Assembly: GCF_009789675.1 (NCBI RefSeq)
Contig: NZ_CP046914.1
Location: forward strand, 1,488,001-1,552,000
From: Paraburkholderia acidisoli
GTDB taxonomy: Bacteria; Pseudomonadota; Gammaproteobacteria; Burkholderiales; Burkholderiaceae
Direction: 5' to 3'
DNA length: 64,000 nucleotides
Shown here: in pieces, positions 26,686 to 35,470 of the stretch
Position numbering within the stretch: the stretch's first letter is position 1
Layout of the letters: the number at the start of each line of letters is the position of its first letter
Position numbers and translations under genes: made by a program
The notes under the pieces: model-generated
The model's database searches: none
Seen by the model: only the letters and a program-made list of their open reading frames with translations
What the model was told of the DNA's origin: nothing

Positions 26686-27783
26686 TCAGACCGACGCCTT
26701 CGCGCGCGACGGCAACAGGCGTTTGAGCGGGTCGGAGGCGCGCGCCACGAGCAGTAGCGCGGTGAGCGCGACCGCGTCGGCGACGAGGCCGGCCGGCACG
26801 TTGAGATAGCCGTCGGTGTACCAGTACAGCACGGAGTCGACGGTGAGCGAAATCACGGCGCCCGCGACGAACGAGAGCAGGCCCTTCTGCCCGACGAGGC
26901 CGACCCACGGCAGCGCGCTTGCCAGCCGCTTCGCCCAGCCGAGCTTGATGACGTGCGCCGTGAGCCACGCGATGCCGATGAAGTTGAGCGCGCGGAACCA
27001 CGCGAGGTTGCGCTTGAAGTCGGCGTCGAGCGCGACGTTGCCGAGTTGCAGACGGTAGATCGCCGCGGCGGCCACCACGAGCAGTGCGCACAGCGTCACG
27101 AGCGCGCCGAGCCGGTGCGCGGTGACGCGCTGGAACACGGGCTGGGTTTGCGCGATCACGCCGAGCACGAACAGCAGTTGCCAGCCGAACGGATTGAAGT
27201 CCCACTGCACATCGGCCACATGCGGCAGATACGGCGCCGCGTGCGGCGCGATACCCCAAAGCGCGAGGCTCACGCCGAGCAGCAGCCACGGTTTGGTGCG
27301 CGCGAGCGGCAGCGCGAACGGCGCGGCGAGCGCGAAGCACGCGTACATGGGCAGCACGCCCGCGAGATAAGGCTGACGACGCAGCAACACGATGTCGCGC
27401 AGCGCGGCGGCGGGCGCGAGCGTGAGGTCGTCGAGGTCGGTGGTGGCGAGATTCGGCGCGTCCACGTTGCAGGCCACGAGGATGGCGGTGACGAGCAGCA
27501 TGAGCAGCGCCGTGACGACGAATGCCCGATAAATCTCGAATGCGCGCTTGATGAAGCGCTGACGGGCGATGGCTTCGGTGCGACGCGCGCACAGTGCCGC
27601 CCATGCCGTGGCCGTAGCGTAGCCGCCGAGAAAGACGAAGACTTCGGCGGCATCGCATAGCGCGTACGCATGCAGCGTCACGCGCGACAGAATGCTTCCG
27701 CCGATGTGATCGACGACGATGATCAAAAGGACGAGGCCGCGAAAAAAATCGAGCTCGACCAGGCGACTGGATGACTTTGACAT
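26686..27783 (-). CDS. OpgC-domain membrane protein (periplasmic glucan succinyltransferase family)
   Basis: A 365-aa integral membrane protein with about ten hydrophobic segments. The opening RLVELDFFRGLVLLIIVVDHIGG is the signature of the OpgC/acyltransferase-3-like group. EVFVFLGGYATATAWA and FNPFGWQLLFVLGVI are also typical. OpgC of enteric bacteria adds succinyl groups to osmoregulated periplasmic glucans. No opgG or opgH gene is present here, so the acceptor is inference. The start at 27783 is the nearest ATG before the family domain; its ribosome site is weak and an ATG 11 codons upstream is possible. It probably forms a unit with the downstream esterase. Confidence 0.85.
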   Translation of the reverse strand: MSKSSSRLVELDFFRGLVLLIIVVDHIGGSILSRVTLHAYALCDAAEVFVFLGGYATATAWAALCARRTEAIARQRFIKRAFEIYRAFVVTALLMLLVTAILVACNVDAPNLATTDLDDLTLAPAAALRDIVLLRRQPYLAGVLPMYACFALAAPFALPLARTKPWLLLGVSLALWGIAPHAAPYLPHVADVQWDFNPFGWQLLFVLGVIAQTQPVFQRVTAHRLGALVTLCALLVVAAAAIYRLQLGNVALDADFKRNLAWFRALNFIGIAWLTAHVIKLGWAKRLASALPWVGLVGQKGLLSFVAGAVISLTVDSVLYWYTDGYLNVPAGLVADAVALTALLLVARASDPLKRLLPSRAKASV

Positions 27784-28490
27784 GAGTTGAGCACTCGCCG
27801 GTCCGGAATGGCGCATTCGAAAATCGAGCAGCCGGATAGGGCCGAGCGGGCGGTGCGTGCAGTACGTTGTATGTAATTTGGCGATGTCCGGTACGTGCCA
27901 CAGCACGGCGTGTGCCGGAAATCTTGTGGCGGCTCGGGCCGCGCACGGTAAGCATAGTGAAAGACCGGCGAAACCCCTAAGGGTTCCTACTGACTTCCGC
28001 AAAAATCGACGGAATACTACCCGAATCACGCCCGGGCGTTTGCGGTGACGTGCCGCATGCGTGCAGGTTTCCCGCCGGTCGACCCAATAACGCGATGAAA
28101 GGGTTCGATCAATGTAACGATGCAAACGTTTCACTCGCGGTGAAAGTGCCAATTTCATCCCCTTTTCGCGCCATTTCACGCGTAACCGGCTTCGGCGAAA
28201 TTTCGCTAATTAACATTTGTATCAATGTGTTGTCGGCGGCAGGAGGCGCGAGGATTGCGCCTTACAATGCCGCATCATTTCAGGATTGCACGTTCGTTCG
28301 CTATTTGAATGATCGCAAACGTTAAGTGTTAGATGTCTGAGATTTCCGTGTTTTTAGAAGCAGATTCAAGCGATCGCGTAGGCGAGTCGAGGCATTGAGA
28401 TAACGGTGGCGCCTGGAACGCCGCGCGCCGTGTCGCAGACTCTATTCGTTGCTTGTCATGCGCCGTCGCGGGTAAAGCAGGAGGTTCATC
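27784..28490. other. 707-bp divergent intergenic region with short dyads
   Basis: The region lies between the opgC-like gene and the NlpD-like gene and contains no credible coding frame. AACCC-CTAA-GGGTT at about 27972-27985 is an inverted repeat; its flank shares TAGGGGTTTC (opposite strand) with the palindrome at 38819. TTTCAC-TCGCG-GTGAAA is at 28129-28145. Part of it (about 28150-28340) is AT-rich. It probably holds regulatory sites for both genes. Confidence 0.45.
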
Positions 28491-29336
28491 ATGTTCGAAG
28501 ATCGTCACGGCCGCCGCGCCAACGGTCTAGCTGGGTTTTGCGCCGCGTTGGGTCTGGTGGCGCTGCTGGGCGGCTGCGCCAATATGGATCAGCAGCAGAC
28601 GCAACCGCAGCAGCCGCAACCCGATACGTCGGCCAATTCCGGCAGCGCCAATGGCGCGGGTAACAACGCCGCACCGGCCGTTAGCGCGCCGGTCACGCGC
28701 ACCGTCACCAAAACTTCGTATGTGCGCGTGCGCCGCGGCGACACGCTCGCGCGTATCGCGCAAAACCAGGGCGTATCGGTCAAGGATCTTGCCGCGTGGA
28801 ACAAGCTGAAGCCCGCCAGCAAGCTGCGCGCGGGGCAGTCGATCAAGCTCGTTTCGACGCAGACGATCACTGTGCAGGCCGCCGCGCCGCAGGCTGGCGG
28901 GGCAAGCGGCGCCAACGCCGCCGACGCGCGCGAAGTGGCCGCCGAGGTCTCGCGCCACGCCAACAGCGTCGCGCTCGTCTGGCCGGCGCGGGGGCACGTG
29001 GTCGAGCCGTTCGCACCGGGTGAAACACGGGGTATCGAGATCGGCGGCAAGTCCGGCGACCCCGTGATCGCCGCGGCTGACGGCAAGGTGATGTACGCGG
29101 GCACGGGCCTCAACGAGTACGGCAGCCTCATCATCGTCCAGCACAACAAGGACTTTCTCACCGCGTACTCGCACAACCGGCGCTTGCTCGTGAAAACGGG
29201 CGACACCGTGCATCAAGGCCAGCAGATCGCCGAGATGGGCAGCGAAAGCAACGATCGCGTGGCCGTCTTGTTCGAAGTGCGCCGTGACGGCAAGCCCGTC
29301 GACCCGATGCCGTACTTGCCGACGCCGCAAAGCTGA
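28491..29336 (+). CDS. NlpD-like lipoprotein with LysM and degenerate M23 (LytM) domains
   Basis: A 281-aa outer-membrane lipoprotein. The lipobox LLGGC gives Cys29, with Ala at +2 compatible with outer-membrane sorting. A Gln/Pro-rich linker follows, then a LysM domain (VRRGDTLARIAQNQGVSVKDLAAWNKL) and a C-terminal LytM domain. In the LytM domain the usual zinc ligands look incomplete: the first motif reads RGIEIGG, and the final HxH is replaced by LFEVRRDG, although YSHN remains. This is the pattern of NlpD/EnvC proteins, which activate amidases rather than cut peptidoglycan. It lies alone after a long upstream region, not beside pcm/rpoS, so it is a paralogue rather than canonical nlpD. 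Confidence 0.9.
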   Translation: MFEDRHGRRANGLAGFCAALGLVALLGGCANMDQQQTQPQQPQPDTSANSGSANGAGNNAAPAVSAPVTRTVTKTSYVRVRRGDTLARIAQNQGVSVKDLAAWNKLKPASKLRAGQSIKLVSTQTITVQAAAPQAGGASGANAADAREVAAEVSRHANSVALVWPARGHVVEPFAPGETRGIEIGGKSGDPVIAAADGKVMYAGTGLNEYGSLIIVQHNKDFLTAYSHNRRLLVKTGDTVHQGQQIAEMGSESNDRVAVLFEVRRDGKPVDPMPYLPTPQS

Positions 29337-29400
29337 TCGCCACAAGTTGCTCGACGCAAAGCTGATCGCCGCAAAGCTGATCGCCGCAAATCTGCTCGAC
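29327..29400 (+). repeat. About five tandem copies of a ~15-bp unit spanning a stop codon
   Basis: GCAAAGCTGATCGCC occurs at 29327-29341, 29356-29370 and 29371-29385. Variant copies lie at 29342-29355 (14 bases) and 29386-29400. The first copy contains the last codons and the TGA of the NlpD-like gene, so the stop context is itself repeated. Confidence 0.85.
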
Positions 29401-29471
29401 GCGATCGCGCCGTGTGCCGGATCGGGCAGCGCGTGTTGCGAGGCCGCGCGTGCGGCCGATCTCGTGTGCCG

Positions 29472-29843
29472 CTAGTGCTCGAGTGTCGCGCCGACGCGCA
29501 ACTCCCTTGCGACCTGCGAGAGACGCTTGCCGCGTGTCCAGATCGTGACGCCCGGAGTCAGGCGCGCGGACGCCAGCAACGAGATATCCACATAGTCGAT
29601 ACCCCGGTTGAACAAGCGCTCGCGCTCGATCAGCCACGACGTTTCGTCGGGCGTGGCAACCGTTGCGCGCGGCAAGTCCAGCAACGCTCCCAGCACCATC
29701 TCGCGCTCGCGCAAACTGCCGAGCGAAATCTCGCCGATCACATACGGATGAGCCAAAACGCGGTCGTCATTGAGCAGACTGACGAGCAGCGGATCGGCCG
29801 CGCCGAGATGATCGATCCACACCGGGGTATCGACGAGGTTCAT
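29472..29843 (-). CDS. vapC: PIN-domain ribonuclease toxin (VapC family)
   Basis: A 123-aa toxin-type endoribonuclease. PIN-domain acidic residues appear as Asp5 in LVDTPVWIDHL, Glu in YVIGEISLG, and Asp in YVDISLLASARL. Near the C-terminus TRGKRL replaces the more usual T-x-D-x-R pattern, so the fourth acidic residue may be missing or shifted. ATG 29843 overlaps the antitoxin stop by four bases (ATGA), typical of vapBC operons and showing translational coupling. Because the upstream antitoxin frame is broken, the toxin may be inactive, poorly translated, or neutralised by another antitoxin. Confidence 0.88.
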   Translation of the reverse strand: MNLVDTPVWIDHLGAADPLLVSLLNDDRVLAHPYVIGEISLGSLREREMVLGALLDLPRATVATPDETSWLIERERLFNRGIDYVDISLLASARLTPGVTIWTRGKRLSQVARELRVGATLEH

Positions 29844-30048
29844 TCGCTCTCGTGACGCCGGCGCGGCACGCCCTGAATATTGGGCTGGCTGCCGCCCAGA
29901 TTGGCCAAACGGCGCGCCGCCTCGCGCTGGATCAGCGCTTTCAGCGCCTCGCGCACGAGCGCCGTTTTTCTTCCTTGCCTGTATAGGCCTGCGCCTTGGC
30001 GACGAGGTCGTCGTCGAGTGCAATCGTGGTGCGTATGGGAACCTTCAC
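29840..30048 (-). pseudogene. vapB: VapB-type antitoxin interrupted by a one-base frameshift
   Basis: From the GTG at 30048 the first frame encodes a VapB-like N-terminus, VPIRTTIALDDDLVAKAQ. It meets a stop soon after the A5 run (T5 on the plus strand, 29965-29969). Adding one base at that run restores EKTALVREALKALIQREAA and continues to a TGA overlapping the vapC ATG. The intact protein would have about 69 residues. This could be a true loss, transcriptional slippage at the A-run, or a sequencing error in the homopolymer. The family assignment rests on the ribbon-helix-helix beginning and the coupling to vapC. Confidence 0.8.
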
Positions 30049-30116
30049 GTCAATGGCACTTAATTTAGCGTCAAATGATGCTCTATTTTGTGCCTCATGA
30101 CGTGGGGCGATCTGCG

Positions 30117-31307
30117 TTAAAACGAATCACCGGGCACGCGCACCCAGCCTTCCATCAGCACCCGGGCGCTGCGGCTCATGATGGCCTTCGTGACCGTCCA
30201 CTCGCCGTCCACCTCGCGCGCCTCGGCGCCCACGCGCAGCGTGCCCGACGGATGCCCGAAGCGCACCGCGCTACGCTCGCCGCCGCCCGCCGCGAGATTC
30301 ACGAGCGTGCCGGGAATGGCGGCCGCCGTGCCGATAGCCACGGCGGCGGTACCCATCATGGCGTGGTGGAGTTTGCCCATCGACATCGCCCGCACGAGCA
30401 GGTCGGCGTCGCCGGTTTCCACGCGCTTGCCGCTCGATGCGGTATAGCCCGCCGGCTTCGCGATGAACGCGACCTTCGGCGTGTGCTGGCGCGTGGCGAT
30501 TTCGTCGAGATGCTTGATGAGCCCCATGCGCAGTGCCCCGTGCGCGCGGATCGTCTCGAACTTCTCGAGCGCCGCGGGATCGCCGTTGATGGCGTCCTGC
30601 AACTCCGTGCCCGTGTAGCCGATGGCTTCTGCGTTGACGAAGATCGTGGGAATGCCCGCGTTGATCATCGTGGCCTTGAGCGTACCCACGCCCGGCACCT
30701 CGAGATCGTCCACGACCTGGCCCGTGGGAAACATCGCGCCGCCCGCGCCTTCTTCCTCGGCGGCGGGGTCGAGAAATTCGAGCTGCACCTCGGCGGCGGG
30801 GAACGTCACGCCGTCCAGCTCGAAGCCGCCGGTTTCCTGCACCTGGCCGTTGGTCATGGGCACGTGCGCAATGATGGTCTTGCCGATGTTGGCCTGCCAG
30901 ATACGCACGATCGCCACGCCGTTGTCGGGCACGCGGCTCGGGTCGATCAGGCCCGCGCCGATAGCGAACGGCCCGACCGCCGCCGAGAGATTGCCGCAGT
31001 TGCCGCTCCAGTCGACGAAGGCTTTGTCGATGGCCACCTGGCCGAACAGGTAATCCACGTCGTGATCGGGCTTGGTGCTTTTACCGATGATGACCGTCTT
31101 GCTCGTGCTCGACGTTGCGCCGCCCATGCCGTCGATCTGCTTGCCGTACGGGTCGGGGCTGCCGATCACGCGCATGAGCAGGCGGTCGCGCGCCTCGCCC
31201 GGTTGCCGCGCCGCTTCGGGCAGATCCTGCAAACGGAAGAACACGCCTTTGCTGGTGCCGCCGCGCATGTAGGTCGCGGGAATCTTGATTTGAGGAACGT
31301 GTGCCAT
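30117..31307 (-). CDS. prpF: 2-methylaconitate cis-trans isomerase PrpF
   Basis: A 396-aa enzyme of the methylcitrate cycle that isomerises the AcnD product to cis-2-methylaconitate for hydration. The opening IPATYMRGGTSKGVFF and the segment DWSGNCGNLSAAVGPFAI are PrpF signatures (DAP-epimerase-like fold). GKTIIAHVPMTNGQVQETG and MGKLHHAMMGTAAVA are also typical. The ATG at 31307 has AGGACA upstream and gives the usual family length. It is the last gene of prpC-acnD-prpF, 31 bp after acnD. PrpF is needed where AcnD rather than PrpD is used, in agreement with this gene set. Confidence 0.95.
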   Translation of the reverse strand: MAHVPQIKIPATYMRGGTSKGVFFRLQDLPEAARQPGEARDRLLMRVIGSPDPYGKQIDGMGGATSSTSKTVIIGKSTKPDHDVDYLFGQVAIDKAFVDWSGNCGNLSAAVGPFAIGAGLIDPSRVPDNGVAIVRIWQANIGKTIIAHVPMTNGQVQETGGFELDGVTFPAAEVQLEFLDPAAEEEGAGGAMFPTGQVVDDLEVPGVGTLKATMINAGIPTIFVNAEAIGYTGTELQDAINGDPAALEKFETIRAHGALRMGLIKHLDEIATRQHTPKVAFIAKPAGYTASSGKRVETGDADLLVRAMSMGKLHHAMMGTAAVAIGTAAAIPGTLVNLAAGGGERSAVRFGHPSGTLRVGAEAREVDGEWTVTKAIMSRSARVLMEGWVRVPGDSF

Positions 31308-31338
31308 GTGTTGTCCTGAAACGAAGGTTGAGCCGCCG

Positions 31339-33951
31339 TCAAGCTGCCGATTGCGACGAAGCCGAGGACGACGATTCGAGGAAGTCCTGCGCGAAGCGTT
31401 GCAGCACGCCGCCCGCCTCGTAGATGGACACTTCCTCGGCCGTGTCGAGCCGGCACGTGACCGGCACCTCGACACGTTCGCCGTTGCGGCGCTCGATCAC
31501 GAGCGTGAGCGTCGCGCGCGGCGTGCGCTCGCCGGTCACGTCGAAGGTTTCCGTGCCGTCGATACCGAGCGTCGTGCGGTTCGTGCCCGGCTTGAACTCC
31601 AGCGGCAGCACGCCCATGCCGATGAGGTTGGTGCGGTGAATGCGCTCGAAGCCTTCCGCCACGATCGCTTCCACGCCCGCGAGCCGCACGCCCTTGGCCG
31701 CCCAGTCGCGCGACGAGCCCTGACCGTAATCCGCGCCTGCCACGATGATGAGTGGCTGCTTGCGCTCCATGTAGGTTTCGATGGCCTCCCACATGCGCAC
31801 GACCTTCCCTTCCGGTTCGACGCGAGCTAGCGAACCTTTCTTCAGCGCACCGTCCACCACGGCCATTTCGTTCATCAGCGTGGGATTCGCGAAGGTCGCG
31901 CGCTGCGCCGTGAGATGGTCGCCGCGATGCGTGGCGTACGAGTTGAAGTCCTCTTCGGGCAAGCCCATTTTTGCGAGGTATTCACCGGCCGCGCTGTCCG
32001 CCAGGATGGCGTTCGACGGCGAAAGATGGTCGGTCGTGATGTTGTCGCCGAGCACGGCCAAAGGACGCAAGCCGCGCAGCGTGCGTTCGCCCGCGAGCGC
32101 GCCTTCCCAGTACGGCGGGCGGCGAATGTAGGTGCTCTGCGCACGCCAGTCGTAAAGCGGCGTGGTGGCGTCGCGCTTCGCGGCCGTGGCCGCGAACATC
32201 GGCGTATAGACCTTGCGGAACTGCTCGGGCTTCACGCTTTGCGCCACGATTGCGTCGATTTCCTCGTCGCTCGGCCACAGGTCGCGCAAGTACACCGGCT
32301 GGCCGTTCGGGTCCGTGCCCAGCACGTCTTTTTCGATGTCGAAGCGAATCGTGCCCGCAATCGCGTACGCGACCACGAGCGGCGGCGAGGCGAGGAACGC
32401 TTGCTTCGCGTACGGATGAATGCGTCCGTCGAAATTGCGGTTGCCCGAGAGCACGGCCGTGGCGTAGAGATCGCGATCGACAATTTCCTGCTGGATGACC
32501 GGATCGAGCGCGCCCGACATGCCATTGCAGGTGGTGCACGCGAACGCGACGATGCCGAAGCCGAGCTTTTCCAGGTCCGGCAGCAGCTTCGCTTCTTCGA
32601 GGTACAGCTCGACCGCCTTCGAGCCCGGCGCGAGCGAGCTTTTCACCCACGGCTTGCGCGTGAGGCCGCGCGCGTTCGCGTTGCGCGCGAGCAGCGCGGC
32701 GGCGATCACGTTGCGCGGATTGCTCGTGTTCGTGCAGCTCGTGATGGCCGCGATGATCACGGCGCCGTCGGGCATCTGGCCCGGCGTGTCTTCCCATTGG
32801 CCCGCAATGCCGCGTTCCGCGAGCGCGGACGTGGGCAGCCGCTTGTGCGGGTTCGACGGGCCGGCCATATTGCGCACGACGGTGGAAAGATCGAATGTGA
32901 GCGTTCGCTCGTATTGTGCGGGGGCGAGCGCGTCGGCCCAGAGGCCCGCTGTTTTCGCGTAGGTCTCGACGAGCTCGAGCTGCGATTCTTCGCGGCCCGT
33001 GAGGCGCAGATAGTCGAGCGTTTGATCGTCGATAAAGAACATCGCGGCCGTGGCGCCGTATTCGGGCGCCATGTTCGAGATGGTCGCGCGGTCGCCGAGC
33101 GTGAGGCTCGACGCGCCCGCGCCGCGGAATTCCAGGTACGCGCCCACGACCTTTTCCTTGCGAAGGAATTCGGTGAGCGCGAGCACGATGTCGGTGGCGG
33201 TGATGCCGGGCTGGCGCTTGCCCGTGAGTTCCACGCCCACGATGTCGGGCAGCCGCATCCACGAGGCGCGGCCGAGCATGACGTTCTCCGCTTCGAGGCC
33301 GCCCACGCCGATGGCGATCACGCCGAGCGCGTCCACGTGCGGCGTGTGGCTGTCCGTGCCCACGCAGGTGTCGGGGTAGGCCACGCCGTCGCGCGTGCCG
33401 ATCACGGGCGACATTTTCTCCAGATTGATCTGGTGCATGATGCCGTTGCCGGGCGGAATGACGTCGATGTTCTCGAACGCTTCCTTCGTCCAGTTGATGA
33501 AATGAAAGCGGTCTTCGTTGCGGCGGTCTTCGATCGCGCGATTCTTCGCGAACGCGTCCGGGTCGAAGCCGCCGCATTCCACCGCGAGCGAGTGATCGAC
33601 GATCAGCTGCACCGGCACGACCGGATTGACCTTGGCGGGGTCGCCACCCTGGTCGGCGATGGCGTCGCGCAGGCCGGCGAGATCGACGAGCGCGGTCTGG
33701 CCGAGGATGTCGTGACACACCACGCGCGCCGGGTACCACGGAAAGTCGAGATCGCGTTTGCGGTCGATGAGTTGCGAAAGGGAGGCGTTCAGCGTGGCCG
33801 GGTCGCAGCGCCGCACGAGATTTTCGGCGAGCACGCGCGAGGTGTACGGCAACGTGTCATAGGCGCCGGGCTGGATCGATTCGACGGCGGCGCGCGCGTC
33901 GAAGTAATCGAGGCCGGTGCCCGGAAGAGGCTTGCGGTAGGCGGTATTCAC
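31339..33951 (-). CDS. acnD: Fe/S-dependent 2-methylisocitrate dehydratase AcnD
   Basis: An 870-aa aconitase-family enzyme that dehydrates 2-methylcitrate in propionate catabolism. The [4Fe-4S] ligands are visible in TSCTNTSNPRNV and FACTTCNGMSGALDP. The C-terminal swivel domain carries DYGQGSSRDWAAKG. NTAYRKPLPGTGLDYFDARAAV is characteristic of AcnD rather than AcnA. I chose the GTG at 33951, giving the N-terminus MNTAYRKPL; the frame is open upstream but without similarity, and no good ribosome site is seen. It lies between prpC (141-bp gap) and prpF. Confidence 0.94.
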   Translation of the reverse strand: MNTAYRKPLPGTGLDYFDARAAVESIQPGAYDTLPYTSRVLAENLVRRCDPATLNASLSQLIDRKRDLDFPWYPARVVCHDILGQTALVDLAGLRDAIADQGGDPAKVNPVVPVQLIVDHSLAVECGGFDPDAFAKNRAIEDRRNEDRFHFINWTKEAFENIDVIPPGNGIMHQINLEKMSPVIGTRDGVAYPDTCVGTDSHTPHVDALGVIAIGVGGLEAENVMLGRASWMRLPDIVGVELTGKRQPGITATDIVLALTEFLRKEKVVGAYLEFRGAGASSLTLGDRATISNMAPEYGATAAMFFIDDQTLDYLRLTGREESQLELVETYAKTAGLWADALAPAQYERTLTFDLSTVVRNMAGPSNPHKRLPTSALAERGIAGQWEDTPGQMPDGAVIIAAITSCTNTSNPRNVIAAALLARNANARGLTRKPWVKSSLAPGSKAVELYLEEAKLLPDLEKLGFGIVAFACTTCNGMSGALDPVIQQEIVDRDLYATAVLSGNRNFDGRIHPYAKQAFLASPPLVVAYAIAGTIRFDIEKDVLGTDPNGQPVYLRDLWPSDEEIDAIVAQSVKPEQFRKVYTPMFAATAAKRDATTPLYDWRAQSTYIRRPPYWEGALAGERTLRGLRPLAVLGDNITTDHLSPSNAILADSAAGEYLAKMGLPEEDFNSYATHRGDHLTAQRATFANPTLMNEMAVVDGALKKGSLARVEPEGKVVRMWEAIETYMERKQPLIIVAGADYGQGSSRDWAAKGVRLAGVEAIVAEGFERIHRTNLIGMGVLPLEFKPGTNRTTLGIDGTETFDVTGERTPRATLTLVIERRNGERVEVPVTCRLDTAEEVSIYEAGGVLQRFAQDFLESSSSASSQSAA

Positions 33952-34045
33952 GGCTGGGGACCAATGTGGTTGTGTTGAGATGCGCGGCGGCGCGTGCTTG
34001 CGTGTAGTCGGAAACGTCAATCTACGCGCCTGCGTTGCCGCGTCA

Positions 34046-34081
34046 CAGTCGTCCGAACGTCATAGTCCGTCCGGACGACTG
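34046..34081. other. 10-bp hairpin in the prpC-acnD intergenic region
   Basis: CAGTCGTCCG at 34046-34055 pairs perfectly with CGGACGACTG at 34072-34081 across a 16-base loop. It begins 12 bases past the prpC stop, inside the operon. No T-tract follows, so it is more likely a mRNA-processing or stabilising structure that sets prpC above acnD-prpF expression than a terminator. Confidence 0.55.
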
Positions 34082-34092
34082 GCGTGCAAGGA

Positions 34093-35259
34093 TCAGCGCT
34101 TGCCGATCGGCACGAACTTCAGGTTTTCCGGCCCGGTGTAGTTCGCGCTCGGGCGGATGATCTTGTTGTCGACGCGCTGCTCGATGATGTGCGCGCTCCA
34201 GCCCGCCGTGCGCGCGATCACGAAGATCGGCGTGAACATGGCGGTCGGAATGCCCATCATGTGATAGGAAACGGCGCTGAACCAGTCGAGATTCGGGAAC
34301 ATTTTCTTGACTTCCCACATCGTCGATTCGAGCCGCTCGGCAATGTCGAACAGCTTCATGTTCGACTGTTCCTTCGAGAGCTTCTTCGCCACTTCCTTGA
34401 TGACCTTGTTGCGCGGGTCCGAGATCGTATAGACCGGATGGCCGAAGCCGATCACGACTTCTTTCTTTTCCACGCGCGCGCGAATGTCGGCTTCCGCCTG
34501 ATCGGCGTTGTCGTAGCGTGTCTGGATCTCGAACGCGACTTCGTTCGCGCCGCCATGCTTCGGGCCGCGCAGCGCACCGATCGCGCCGGTGATCGCCGAA
34601 TACATGTCCGAGCCCGTGCCCGCGATCACGCGGCCTGTGAATGTGGAGGCGTTGAACTCGTGCTCGGCGTAGAGATTGAGCGAGACGTGCATGGCGTCGA
34701 CCCACGACTTCGACGGTTCCACGCCGTGCAGCAGATGCAGGAAATGGCCGCCGATCGAGTCGTCGTCGGTTTCCACCTCGATGCGCTTGCCGTTGTGCGA
34801 GTAGTGATACCAGTAGAGCAGCATCGAGCCGAGCGACGCCATCAGGCGGTCGGCGATATCGCGCGCGCCCGGCAGGTTGTGATCGTCCTTCTCGGGCAGC
34901 ACTGTGCCGAGCACGGAGACGCCCGTGCGCATCACGTCCATCGGGTGCGCCGAAGCCGGCACCCATTCGAGCGCGGCCTTCACGTTCGCGGGCAGGCCGC
35001 GCAACGCCTTGAGTTTGGCCTTGTACGCCTTGAGTTCGGCGGCGCCCGGCAGCTTGCCGTGCACGAGCAGGTACGCGACTTCCTCGAATTCGCAGGCGGT
35101 GGCGAGGTCGAGAATGTCGTAGCCGCGATAGTGGAGGTCGTTGCCGGTGCGGCCCACGGTGCACAGCGCCGTGTTGCCGGCGGCGACGCCCGACAGCGCG
35201 ACCGACTTCTTCGGCTTGAAGCCGCCTGCGGATTGCGTACCGTTATCTGCTTCGCTCAT
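34093..35259 (-). CDS. prpC: 2-methylcitrate synthase PrpC
   Basis: A 388-aa citrate-synthase-family enzyme condensing propionyl-CoA with oxaloacetate. [22 protein letters not shown] sequence ([12 protein letters not shown]) and [20 protein letters not shown] carry the catalytic histidines. [14 protein letters not shown] is the active-site loop with the family's G-H-x-V-Y. The N-terminus [22 protein letters not shown] is typical of methylcitrate synthases. ATG 35259 follows AGGAAG. It is the first complete gene of the leftward prp operon and lies downstream of a sigma-54 promoter and a mini-ORF. prpB, which normally sits just upstream, is absent. Confidence 0.95.
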   Translation of the reverse strand: MSEADNGTQSAGGFKPKKSVALSGVAAGNTALCTVGRTGNDLHYRGYDILDLATACEFEEVAYLLVHGKLPGAAELKAYKAKLKALRGLPANVKAALEWVPASAHPMDVMRTGVSVLGTVLPEKDDHNLPGARDIADRLMASLGSMLLYWYHYSHNGKRIEVETDDDSIGGHFLHLLHGVEPSKSWVDAMHVSLNLYAEHEFNASTFTGRVIAGTGSDMYSAITGAIGALRGPKHGGANEVAFEIQTRYDNADQAEADIRARVEKKEVVIGFGHPVYTISDPRNKVIKEVAKKLSKEQSNMKLFDIAERLESTMWEVKKMFPNLDWFSAVSYHMMGIPTAMFTPIFVIARTAGWSAHIIEQRVDNKIIRPSANYTGPENLKFVPIGKR

Positions 35260-35297
35260 GGTGTCTTCCTCTCTTTGACTGGATGGGGATGGCGCGC

Positions 35298-35354
35298 TCA
35301 GGATTGCGCGGCGGGCGTGTCCGCGCCCGTGCGGGCAAGGGATGTGGCGTTCAT
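35298..35354 (-). CDS. 18-codon mini-ORF in the prp leader, at the usual place of prpB
   Basis: The ATG at 35354 is preceded by GGAGACACC at proper spacing, a ribosome site at least as good as those of neighbouring genes. It encodes [18 protein letters not shown] and stops at 35298, 38 bp before prpC. It lies between the sigma-54 promoter and prpC, where many Burkholderia-group operons carry prpB. It may be the remnant start of a deleted prpB, a leader peptide, or a chance frame. I see the ribosome site and frame; the relic idea is inference. Confidence 0.4.
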   Translation of the reverse strand: MNATSLARTGADTPAAQS

Positions 35355-35387
35355 GCGAGGTGTCTCCGTCTGAATCCGCGACGATAT

Positions 35388-35403
35388 TGCGAATACCGTG
35401 CCA
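35388..35403 (-). promoter_or_regulatory. Sigma-54 (-24/-12) promoter of the prpC operon
   Basis: On the minus strand the sequence reads TGGCACGGTATTCGCA. The GG and GC dinucleotides are separated by exactly 10 bases, and TGGCACG matches the -24 element perfectly; the -12 element is TCGCA against TTGCA. The predicted start is near 35377. The adjacent regulator PrpR has the GAFTGA loop required to activate sigma-54 holoenzyme. Confidence 0.8.
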
Positions 35404-35470
35404 GGTCGCTGTGCCGCGACTAGAGCGTTGATTTTGCGCCGGATTGGCAATACGCGTTCGCGACCCGGAA

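Noticed and set aside
28050..28325. A 91-codon frame in the opgC/NlpD intergenic region
   Set aside because: Lies in an AT-rich regulatory-looking region, lacks a ribosome site and resembles no family.
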